Of a stretch of DNA of 6,304 bases, positions 1 to 5,443 are shown in pieces (the first letter of the stretch is position 1; each line of letters begins with the position of its first letter). This DNA comes from Bacteroidota bacterium (GTDB taxonomy: Bacteria; Bacteroidota; Bacteroidia; Bacteroidales; VadinHA17): NCBI GenBank assembly GCA_022711195.1, contig JAKLFN010000126.1, forward strand, positions 1 to 6,304, given 5' to 3'. The notes below the pieces were generated by a model. It did not search any database. It was not told the origin of the DNA and worked only from the letters and a program-made list of their open reading frames with translations. The position numbers and the translations under genes are program-made.

Positions 1-1292
1 ATGTTATAATCATATATCAGTCTTTCTGTATTCTCAATTGCATCGAATTTGCTTCTTCCGGCTGAGGTTCTTGTAATGGATACACTGACCGAATTGTCAT
101 CTGAAGCATAAATATCGAGGTCTGTTCTGATAAACACCTGTTTCTTTTCTTCTGAAATGAAAATATCATAATCTTCGTCAGGGAGGTTTATTTCCTTGTC
201 GGTGTTAAGGCCCGATACTTTTTTGCCTGTAATGATATACAGGGTGTCAGGGGCAGAAGTTAATAACTCCTGCGATGTTGTACTTTCGGTCTCCGCAAAG
301 CTGACTCCTTCATTAACGAGCATTATTGAGAGTGCTGCCGCGCTCATTACCCAGATAACCAGTGCTGCCAGCCAGACAAAGCCGTCACGTGCCCTGAACC
401 AGAAAATCAGGCGTATACCGCCGTAAATAAGTGCCAGGAAAGGTATAAAAAACACAATACATATAAGGGCCTTTACCCATGGAACTATTGCCGGTGAGAT
501 GATATAGTTCAGGAAGTCGGGGAGGTAGGTTATGTTGAAGCCGGGAGCATCGGTCGAAAAGGCTCCGGGGTATTGAAAAAGAAATACCATTATAAAAGAG
601 AGGAGGGAAAGAAAACCACCGAGTACCAGTGCAGTACCAAAAACAATCAGGATAATTCTTATAAAAATGAAAAGCACTTTTCCCAGGGCTCTGAATACAG
701 CATCAAATGCGTTGGCTACCCGGTTTGAATTGCTGGTCATTGCATTTTCGGGCCGGGCCAGGTTGTTCATTCCTCCATACATCTCACGCTTCTGTGAATC
801 GCTTTCTGCTGACGGAAGAGCTATCCAGAGAGCCACATAGATTATTACACCGGCGAAGAAGAAGGCAGTGGTGAGAATAAAGAGAAGTCGCAGCCATGCC
901 GGATTTGTGTTTATATATGCAGCAATACCTCCGCAAACTCCGCCGATGATTCTGTTGTCGGGATTCCGGAAGAGCTTGTTCCTTGATCCGGGCTGCCGGT
1001 AAGCGCTGCGCGTGTTTGCTGTTTCTGCATCAGGCTGGTCAAAATCTTCAGGCTTGCCGATCGTCCTGATCATGTCGACAACATTTTCGACTGTAATGAT
1101 ACCTGCAGTTCCTCTTTGTGAAAGAAATATTTCTGCAATTCTCAATTCAATATCTTCTATAGTTTCATTTCCCCCGGGAATGTTCCTGAACCTTGTGTCG
1201 AGTGCCTGCAGGTAGTCGCGAAGCATTTTGTAGGCAGGTTCATCGACCTGAAAGAGCGACCCGCCGAGATTTATATTTATTGTCTTGTCCAT
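1..1292 (-). CDS. Large PspC-domain membrane protein (C-terminus outside window)
   Basis: The open frame runs from ATG at 1292 to the window edge, giving 430 residues without a stop. Residues 1-85 are a soluble segment (INLGG at 7-11, DE at 17-18, DIExR at 47-51, PEDF at 81-84) shared with the small PspC protein upstream. Residues about 105-165 are the PspC domain, with the hallmark NRIIGGVCGGIAAY at 113-126 followed by a membrane helix (about 132-158). Three more hydrophobic segments follow (about 203-233, 272-299 and 306-327). From about 328 the chain turns polar and beta-rich, and it is still incomplete at the edge. Family knowledge: PspC proteins are envelope-stress membrane components. 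The C-terminal part is probably extracytoplasmic (inference). The gene starts 28 bp after the padR-type gene, with an A/T-rich leader and no Shine-Dalgarno, so it is probably the third gene of that operon. The exact function is unknown. Confidence 0.88.
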   Translation of the reverse strand, partial: MDKTININLGGSLFQVDEPAYKMLRDYLQALDTRFRNIPGGNETIEDIELRIAEIFLSQRGTAGIITVENVVDMIRTIGKPEDFDQPDAETANTRSAYRQPGSRNKLFRNPDNRIIGGVCGGIAAYINTNPAWLRLLFILTTAFFFAGVIIYVALWIALPSAESDSQKREMYGGMNNLARPENAMTSNSNRVANAFDAVFRALGKVLFIFIRIILIVFGTALVLGGFLSLLSFIMVFLFQYPGAFSTDAPGFNITYLPDFLNYIISPAIVPWVKALICIVFFIPFLALIYGGIRLIFWFRARDGFVWLAALVIWVMSAAALSIMLVNEGVSFAETESTTSQELLTSAPDTLYIITGKKVSGLNTDKEINLPDEDYDIFISEEKKQVFIRTDLDIYASDDNSVSVSITRTSAGRSKFDAIENTERLIYDYN

Positions 1293-1320
1293 TGTTGAAG
1301 GTTTTAGCGTTAATAAATAT

Positions 1321-1647
1321 TTATCTCGTACGTATCAGGTTAACCGATTCAACGAGTTCATTCCACGATTTGTCGAGGTCGGAAAGATATTCTTTTCCTG
1401 CCTGTGTGAGTTCATAATACTTCCGTGGCGGGCCCTGCTGTGATTCCTCCCAGCGGTAGCTCAGCAGACCGGCATTTTTCTGCCTGGTGAGCAGCGGATA
1501 AAGAGTCCCTTCAACGACAATCACCTTCGCCTCCTTGAGTTCCCTGATTATGTCGCTTGCATAACAGGAGCTCCTTGATAATACCGACAGAATGCAGTAT
1601 TCCAGGATTCCCTTGCGCATCTGTGCTTTTGTGTTTTCCAGATCCAT
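1321..1647 (-). CDS. PadR-family transcriptional regulator
   Basis: This 108-residue protein is a compact PadR repressor of the short type (winged helix plus one C-terminal helix). The N-terminal part, MRKGILEYCILSVLS (10-24), is the usual first helix. It is followed by YASDIIRELKEA and the diagnostic wing region EGTLYPLLTRQKNAGLLSYRW, then GPPRKYYELTQAGKEYL. That GPPRKYY-LT-G signature is essentially the family consensus. Family knowledge: PadR dimers bind ATGT/ACAT-type inverted repeats and often repress their own operon, releasing on binding a ligand or other signal. The gene lies between two PspC genes, 52 bp after the small one and 28 bp before the large one, all on the minus strand, so it is probably co-transcribed. 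A matching palindrome lies in the operon promoter at 2355-2373, which suggests autoregulation (inference). The ligand cannot be read from sequence. Confidence 0.95.
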   Translation of the reverse strand: MDLENTKAQMRKGILEYCILSVLSRSSCYASDIIRELKEAKVIVVEGTLYPLLTRQKNAGLLSYRWEESQQGPPRKYYELTQAGKEYLSDLDKSWNELVESVNLIRTR

Positions 1648-1668
1648 AATACGTAGTTTTAGATTTTA

Positions 1669-1682
1669 CAATTTGCAATTTG
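1669..1682. repeat. Two head-to-tail copies of CAATTTG
   Basis: In the 52-bp gap between the small PspC gene and the PadR gene the heptamer CAATTTG occurs twice without a spacer (1669-1675 and 1676-1682). It lies 22-35 bp upstream of the PadR start codon. It may be a fragment of an A/T-rich dispersed repeat or may mean nothing. No promoter match accompanies it, so the gap is most simply read as intra-operonic. Confidence 0.4.
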
Positions 1683-1699
1683 CCTTCCTGGTGTGCATC

Positions 1700-2287
1700 T
1701 TACAGATTCATATTTTTTCTGACATTGTCAAATTCATTTTTTACAGCCTCTGTTATATTGTGAATATTGACAGGTTCTCCTTTCATTTCAATTTTTTGGG
1801 CAGTGGTCTTTGCTTCAGGCAGGACAATATAAAGGATGAGATATACCAGCAATCCTACTCCTCCCATCACCCCGAGGATCAGAAAGATGATCCTGACAAT
1901 CCATGGCTCAATCCTCCAGTAAGCTCCAATACCGGCACATACTCCTCCTATTATCCTGTGATCGGGATCGCGGTACATCCTGTGATATCCCCGCGAGGCA
2001 AACTTGTCACCGGTGGAGGTATTCTCACCTGAAAGATCTTCGGGAGTTCCAAGCACGGAGATCACATGACGAACATCATCCATAGTTATTACCTGCTTGT
2101 AGGTTGTGAGCCTGCTTCGTAATATCTCAGCCATTCTTGTTTCAATGTCGGAAAGGATCTCTGCTGAACTCTCCTCTGCCGCAAAATGGATCTCCAGGTT
2201 TTTAAGATACCTTTTCAGCTCGGCATAGGCATCCTCATCAATATTAAATGACCAGCCCCCGAGATTGATGCTTAATGTTATTTTCAT
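1700..2287 (-). CDS. Small PspC-domain protein, first gene of the PadR/PspC operon
   Basis: The 195-residue protein has three parts. Residues 1-85 are a soluble, mainly helical segment (INLGGWSFNIDEDAY at 7-21, DIETRMAEI at 47-55, TPEDL at 81-85). Residues about 104-160 are a PspC domain with DHRIIGGVCAGIGAYWRIEP (109-128) and one long hydrophobic helix (about 130-156) ending in VLPEA. A short charged tail follows. Family knowledge: PspC proteins are membrane partners in phage-shock-type envelope stress responses, and the 'IDEDAY...DIE.R.AE' N-terminal region is characteristic of Bacteroidota versions rather than of enterobacterial PspC. There is no signal peptide; the soluble N-terminus is probably cytoplasmic (inference). 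The ATG at 2287 is chosen because it gives the conserved INLGG start and lies about 40 nt downstream of the predicted transcription start. It probably acts together with, or in opposition to, the larger paralogue. Confidence 0.93.
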   Translation of the reverse strand: MKITLSINLGGWSFNIDEDAYAELKRYLKNLEIHFAAEESSAEILSDIETRMAEILRSRLTTYKQVITMDDVRHVISVLGTPEDLSGENTSTGDKFASRGYHRMYRDPDHRIIGGVCAGIGAYWRIEPWIVRIIFLILGVMGGVGLLVYLILYIVLPEAKTTAQKIEMKGEPVNIHNITEAVKNEFDNVRKNMNL

Positions 2288-2311
2288 TTCACTTTATTTT
2301 TAGTACTATCT

Positions 2312-2330
2312 ATTACAAGTAACATTACAA
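2312..2330. promoter_or_regulatory. Clustered ATTAC/GTAA half-sites near the operon transcription start
   Basis: ATTACAA occurs at 2312-2318 and again at 2324-2330, and GTAA lies between them (2319-2322). This creates the overlapping inverted repeats TTAC-AA-GTAA (2313-2322) and GTAA-CA-TTAC (2319-2328). GTAAT recurs inside the main palindrome (2361-2365). The cluster covers the predicted start of transcription, about 2326-2328, where a bound repressor could act as a second operator. The role is inferred only from position and symmetry, and in A/T-rich DNA part of this may be chance. Confidence 0.35.
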
Positions 2331-2332
2331 TA

Positions 2333-2364
2333 CAAAGATATGATAAATAATTAATACTATGTAA
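2333..2364 (-). promoter_or_regulatory. Bacteroidota-type promoter of the PspC-PadR-PspC operon
   Basis: Read on the minus strand, TATCTTTG at 2340-2333 matches the Bacteroidota -7 consensus TAnnTTTG exactly. About 21 nt upstream, at 2364-2362, lies TTA, a weak stand-in for the -33 TTG-type element. Transcription would begin a few bases downstream, near 2326-2328, giving a leader of about 40 nt before the ATG at 2287. The weak -33 element and its overlap with the palindrome at 2355-2373 fit a regulated promoter. Confidence 0.65.
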
Positions 2365-2373
2365 TACATGGTA
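2355..2373. promoter_or_regulatory. Probable PadR operator palindrome
   Basis: The sequence TACTATGTAATACATGGTA is a 19-bp inverted repeat: perfect arms ATGTA and TACAT around a single A at 2364, one mismatched pair, then matching TAC/GTA at the ends. ATGT...ACAT dyads are the established target type of PadR-family repressors. This one overlaps the expected -33 element and lies 15 bp upstream of the -7 box of an operon that itself encodes a PadR protein. Binding by that protein is inferred. Confidence 0.6.
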
Positions 2374-2516
2374 GTAAAAAAATAGATAAACCAGGAGGAT
2401 ATTTTATAAAAGCCAGATTATTAGAGAAATACAAGTGTTCATTGTGTTTAAGGCGAGGCCGGAAATGATAAACAAGGGATTGAATATGGTGTCTTACATT
2501 GAGTTTTTCTGCCTGG

Positions 2517-2583
2517 CCCCTGACCCCAACCCCCCTGACTCCCTCCCGGTTCCCTGACCCCCCAACCCCCCTGACCCCTCCCG
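2517..2583. repeat. Duplicated C-rich element; minus strand G-quadruplex-prone
   Basis: Two imperfect direct copies of a unit built around CCCTGACCCC..AACCCCCCTGAC..CCTCCCG lie at 2517-2548 (32 bp) and 2551-2583 (33 bp), separated by GT. They differ by one substitution and two small indels. There are ten runs of three or more C with spacers of only 1-5 bases, so the minus strand has many ways to form a G-quadruplex. A run of six G at 2606-2611 could pair with the C6 run at 2566-2571. Similar 'ccctgacccc' intergenic tracts occur in many environmental Bacteroidota genomes (from general knowledge, not searched here), so this is probably a dispersed non-coding repeat. Confidence 0.7.
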
Positions 2584-2594
2584 CCGAAGCGGGA
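2579..2594. repeat. Small GC hairpin at the edge of the C-rich repeat
   Basis: TCCCGC (2579-2584) and GCGGGA (2589-2594) form a perfect 6-bp stem closed by a CGAA tetraloop (TTCG when read on the minus strand, a very stable loop). No T-run follows on either strand, so it is not a classical intrinsic terminator. It appears to be part of the C-rich intergenic element. Confidence 0.6.
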
Positions 2595-2736
2595 CAGGCT
2601 CTAAAGGGGGGCTAATAACTGGTTAGTACTTCAATACATGAAAGCCAGATAATAATAACTAATTCTTATTGGCATTGAAAGTGCGAGAAACAAGGAAATC
2701 TCTTCCTGAATATTTATTTTTATCAAAATATTTTTC

Positions 2737-3723
2737 ATGAAGAAATACAGATGGGGTATCCTTGCTCCCGGCAAGATGTCGGCCAAATTCACCAGGGGGA
2801 TCAGGCTTTTTGATGAAGCAGAATTATATGCTGTCGGATCGCGCGACAGTGAAAGGGCAAGAAAGTTTGCCGAAGAGTTCGGCTTTAAAAAATATTATGG
2901 AAGCTATGAAGAACTTGCTGCGGATCCGGAGGTGGATATAATATATATTGCCTCCCCACATTCTTTTCATAAGGAACACACGCTGCTCTGTCTGAGAAAT
3001 GGCAAGAATGTGATCTGCGAAAAGGCTTTCGGCATTAATGCTTTCGAAGTGGAAGAGATGATCAGGGAAGCAGAAAATCAGAACTTGTTCCTGATGGAGG
3101 CTCTCTGGCCGCCCTTCCAGCCTTTTTACAAAAAAGCCGGCGAGATACTGAAATCGGGCGCTCTCGGGAAACCTGTTCACCTTCACGGGTATTTCTCCTT
3201 TATTCCTCCCTATGATCCTCTCGATCGTAAATTCAACGTGTCGCTTGGCGGAGGATCTCTTCTCGATATCGGAATATATCCGGTTATTGATGCACTTACA
3301 TTTTTAGGTGTTCCTGATGAGATCACAGCCAAGGCGTCATTTTCACCGACTGGTTCTGAGGAATCCATCAGTATAATTTTCAGGTATAACGACGGCAGGA
3401 TGGCTGATCTTTACAGCTCCTTCAAGACCAGCGTAGGAATCGGGTGCGATCTTTTATGTGAAAAGGGAAACATGACCGTCTCCCGGGGACGGGATATGAA
3501 CCAGAGGATATTCCTGGAGATGCATGGATCAGTGAAGGAGGAGTTTGTATTCACTCCACCGGCGATGGGATATCACTGGGAAGTAGAGGAAGTGATGAAA
3601 TGCCTCAGCAGCGGATTGAAAGAGAGCCCGGTAGTTCCATTATCTTTCAGCCTCGACCTGATCAGAACCCTTGACCGTATTCGTCAATCAGCAGGAATAA
3701 AATTTCCCGCAGATTTACGTTGA
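2737..3723 (+). CDS. Gfo/Idh/MocA-family NAD(P)-dependent oxidoreductase
   Basis: This 328-residue protein has the usual length and two-domain layout of the family. It has an N-terminal Rossmann fold (RWGILAPGKMS at 5-15, strand ending AVGSRD, then VDIIYIASPHSFH and GKNVICEK) and a C-terminal alpha/beta domain. E95-K96 is the family EK motif carrying the catalytic lysine. EALWPPFQPFY and GGGSLLDIGIYPV (171-183) place it with the dimeric dihydrodiol dehydrogenase/xylose dehydrogenase subgroup. D177 and Y181 correspond to that group's active-site Asp and Tyr. Two oddities are a nucleotide-binding loop reading G-LAPG instead of G-G-G, and Ala97 where this subgroup normally has Pro after EK. It is probably a cytoplasmic sugar or diol dehydrogenase; the substrate cannot be assigned. 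The ATG at 2737 gives a proper Rossmann start. It is the first of four co-directional genes. Confidence 0.92.
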   Translation: MKKYRWGILAPGKMSAKFTRGIRLFDEAELYAVGSRDSERARKFAEEFGFKKYYGSYEELAADPEVDIIYIASPHSFHKEHTLLCLRNGKNVICEKAFGINAFEVEEMIREAENQNLFLMEALWPPFQPFYKKAGEILKSGALGKPVHLHGYFSFIPPYDPLDRKFNVSLGGGSLLDIGIYPVIDALTFLGVPDEITAKASFSPTGSEESISIIFRYNDGRMADLYSSFKTSVGIGCDLLCEKGNMTVSRGRDMNQRIFLEMHGSVKEEFVFTPPAMGYHWEVEEVMKCLSSGLKESPVVPLSFSLDLIRTLDRIRQSAGIKFPADLR

Positions 3724-3757
3724 ATTTAATTAAGGCAGATCTGCGTTAATCTGCGGG
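3706..3757. repeat. Long inverted repeat spanning the end of the oxidoreductase gene
   Basis: CCCGCAGATTTACG (3706-3719) is matched by CGTTAATCTGCGGG (3744-3757) at 13 of 14 positions, around a 24-nt loop containing the perfect palindrome GCAGATCTGC (3735-3744). The left arm encodes the last residues (PADLR) of the oxidoreductase; the right arm lies in the 56-bp gap before the rhomboid gene. The motif 'aatctgcgggatcagcgg' resembles a dispersed intergenic repeat of environmental Bacteroidota (recollection, not searched). No T-run follows on the plus strand. It could stabilise or attenuate the transcript, but it is not a standard terminator. Confidence 0.6.
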
Positions 3758-3779
3758 ATCAGCGGAAAAATATACAGAA

Positions 3780-4451
3780 ATGCAACAACCGGAACCCCAG
3801 CCTTTTGATGAAAAAAGATTTTACCGCAGGAAGTTCTTCCTGAGCACACTGATCCCGGGGATTTTTGTGATCCTGATGTGGCTGTGCAAGGCTGTTGAAA
3901 TTATTTTTGACCTTGACCTGACAAGGTTTGGCATCTATCCTCTAACCTGGGAAGGGTTACCGGGAATAATAACTTCTCCTTTTCTGCACTCCGACCTCAG
4001 GCACCTGTTTAATAATTCTTTACCTCTTTTCTTTCTTGCAGTTGCACTCTTTTTCTTTTATTCGGAGGTAGCTCTGAAAATCTTTTCCCTCACATATCTT
4101 TCTACAGGGTTACTGGTATGGCTTGGCGGCAGGGAAGCATGGCATCTGGGCGCCAGCGGAATTGTTTACGGACTTGCCTCTTTCCTTTTCTTCAGCGGGA
4201 TTATCCGTCGTTATTACAGGCTGGTTGCACTTTCTCTGCTAATAGTCTTTTTGTATGGTGAGATGGTCTGGGGTATCTTTCCCGGTGTATACGGACAGAG
4301 TGTCTCCTGGGAGTCACATATGCTTGGGACGATCTCGGGGATATTGCTTGCCGTAATTTACAGAAAAGAGGGTCCGCAGATGCCTGTAAAGGTTTGGGAC
4401 GATGAAGAGGAGGAGCCGGGCGCGGGCCTGGGTGAAGAGGAGCTGAAATAA
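3780..4451 (+). CDS. Rhomboid-family intramembrane serine protease
   Basis: The 223-residue polytopic membrane protein carries the rhomboid catalytic set: H75-LFN-N79 (oxyanion side), G124-A-S126-G (nucleophile, in HLGASGIVYG) and H180 in ESHMLGTISG. The spacing copies E. coli GlpG closely (H150, N154, S201, H254: 51 residues from His to Ser in both, and 54 versus 53 from Ser to His). About six hydrophobic segments are visible, near 19-38, 80-100, 103-118, 127-142, 147-165 and 181-194. The chain starts with a short charged cytosolic segment and ends with a strongly acidic tail (DDEEEE...EEELK). Family knowledge: rhomboids cut transmembrane substrates within the membrane; the substrate is unknown. 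The second-His region reads SHMLGTISG instead of the common H-GG--G, a mild deviation. The gene lies 56 bp after the oxidoreductase and 44 bp before the glycosyltransferase. Confidence 0.94.
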   Translation: MQQPEPQPFDEKRFYRRKFFLSTLIPGIFVILMWLCKAVEIIFDLDLTRFGIYPLTWEGLPGIITSPFLHSDLRHLFNNSLPLFFLAVALFFFYSEVALKIFSLTYLSTGLLVWLGGREAWHLGASGIVYGLASFLFFSGIIRRYYRLVALSLLIVFLYGEMVWGIFPGVYGQSVSWESHMLGTISGILLAVIYRKEGPQMPVKVWDDEEEEPGAGLGEEELK

Positions 4452-4495
4452 ATTTCGGGTTGTATTTAAGCATTAATAATGTTATTTTGCGGTCA

Positions 4496-5431
4496 ATGGA
4501 TCTTTCTGTAATCATAGTGTGTTATAAGGGCTGGGAGAAGCTTATAAAATGCCTTGATTCACTCGATGCTTTCATCCTTGAAAACTTCAGCATGGAGGTC
4601 ATTGTGGTTGACAATAATTCGGGTGACGGGCGTCTTTCTGCTATTGAGGAGAAATTTCCGAAATTCCGATTTGTCAGGAACGAGGTAAACGGAGGCTATG
4701 GTTATGGATGTAACCGGGGTGCGGAGAAAGCCTGTGGCGATTTCATTATGATCCTGAATCCAGACACAGTTGCCGGGGAGAAGGAGACATTCACAATGCT
4801 GGAAAGGGCTAAAGCCCATCCGGAATATCAGATTACTTCATGCCGTCAGGTACGCGACGACGGAAGCGGAAGCACAGGCGGAGGCAGATTCCCGGGATTA
4901 TCCCTGAAAAACCTTGTTCCTTATAAAACTGCCGGCGACGTATCCTTCCCCGACTGGGTCTCGGGCTCTCTTATGCTGATAAGGAGTGAAGCTTATTCTG
5001 AACTTAACGGCTTCGACGAAGAGTTCTGGATGTACTATGAGGATGTCGACATCTGTAAAAGGATACGTAAAGCCGGAGGGGAAATAGCTCTCTGGAACGA
5101 CTTGTCAATAATACATGATCATGGTGGAAGTACACGGATGAACCTGAGTACAACAGCCCTGACAAAATGTGAAGTTCAGGTCTCCAGGCATGTTTATATA
5201 AGCAGGAACTTCACCGGACTTCCCGGGTTCGTCATGCATTTTCTTACAATTGCCGACAACATGGTTACAGGCATTATTGCAGGAATTGCAGGGCTCCTGT
5301 TTTTCTTTATACCAAAGCTTTTTGTCCGTGTCAGGATATTTATAAACCTCATAAAATATTATACCGGGGCGCTTTTCCTGCAGACATGGATCAGTCCACG
5401 GTCGGTATTATATAAATCAAAAATTGAATAA
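4496..5431 (+). CDS. Family 2 glycosyltransferase (rhamnosyltransferase-like)
   Basis: I start this 311-residue protein at ATG 4496, which places the GT-A first strand (MDLSVIIVCYKGWEKLIKCL) at the N-terminus as usual. A TTG start at 4460 would only add 12 residues with no family match. Motifs: VVDNNSGD (37-44, nucleotide-sugar binding), NGGYGYGCNRG, the DxD-like LNPDT with D90, and GFDEEFWMYYEDVDICKRIRKAGG, where E182-D183 are the ED pair supplying the general base, then HDHGGST. This is the WbbL-like rhamnosyltransferase pattern, which transfers a sugar from a nucleotide sugar to a polysaccharide or lipid-linked acceptor. A hydrophobic stretch from about 235 to 278 (FVMHFLTIADNMV..GLLFFFIPKLF) probably anchors it at the inner membrane. 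Donor and acceptor are not determinable, and no other surface-polysaccharide genes are in view. It lies 12 bp before the next gene, so translational linkage is likely. Confidence 0.92.
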   Translation: MDLSVIIVCYKGWEKLIKCLDSLDAFILENFSMEVIVVDNNSGDGRLSAIEEKFPKFRFVRNEVNGGYGYGCNRGAEKACGDFIMILNPDTVAGEKETFTMLERAKAHPEYQITSCRQVRDDGSGSTGGGRFPGLSLKNLVPYKTAGDVSFPDWVSGSLMLIRSEAYSELNGFDEEFWMYYEDVDICKRIRKAGGEIALWNDLSIIHDHGGSTRMNLSTTALTKCEVQVSRHVYISRNFTGLPGFVMHFLTIADNMVTGIIAGIAGLLFFFIPKLFVRVRIFINLIKYYTGALFLQTWISPRSVLYKSKIE

Positions 5432-5443
5432 AAATATCTCAGC

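Larger units (their letters stand above)
2374..2736. other. Gene-free part of the divergent intergenic region
   Basis: No credible gene lies here; the frames are short and show no recognisable protein. The stretch holds the duplicated C-rich element and hairpin described separately, flanked by A/T-rich DNA. Upstream of the oxidoreductase start at 2737 I find no exact TAnnTTTG match. TATTTTTA at 2715-2722 differs by one base but has no well-spaced -33 element and sits very close to the start codon, so I do not call a promoter. The A/T-rich leader immediately before 2737 is the usual Bacteroidota translation-start context. Confidence 0.6.

Noticed and set aside
1592..2032. Plus-strand open frame of 146 codons opposite the PspC and PadR genes
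   Set aside because: It lies antisense to two clearly recognisable genes and its translation has no domain character; it is a shadow frame.
2517..2583. CRISPR-like array
   Set aside because: There are only two imperfect copies with a 2-bp spacer and no cas gene; it is a low-complexity duplication.
2579..2594. Intrinsic terminator at the GC hairpin
   Set aside because: The stem is only 6 bp and no T-run follows on either strand; it belongs to the C-rich repeat.
2824..3186. Minus-strand open frame of 120 codons within the oxidoreductase gene
   Set aside because: It is fully antisense to a well-supported gene and shows no recognisable motif.
4460..4495. TTG start extending the glycosyltransferase by 12 residues
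   Set aside because: The extra residues have no family match, and the ATG at 4496 sits exactly at the first strand of the GT-A fold. It is an open frame but an unlikely start.
4460..4495. Internal TAnnTTTG promoter before the glycosyltransferase
   Set aside because: The region contains TATTTTGC, which is one base short of the consensus spacing, so read-through from upstream is the simpler explanation.
4201..4515. Minus-strand open frame of 104 codons across the rhomboid/glycosyltransferase junction
   Set aside because: It is antisense to two supported genes, with a proline- and arginine-rich composition typical of a shadow frame.
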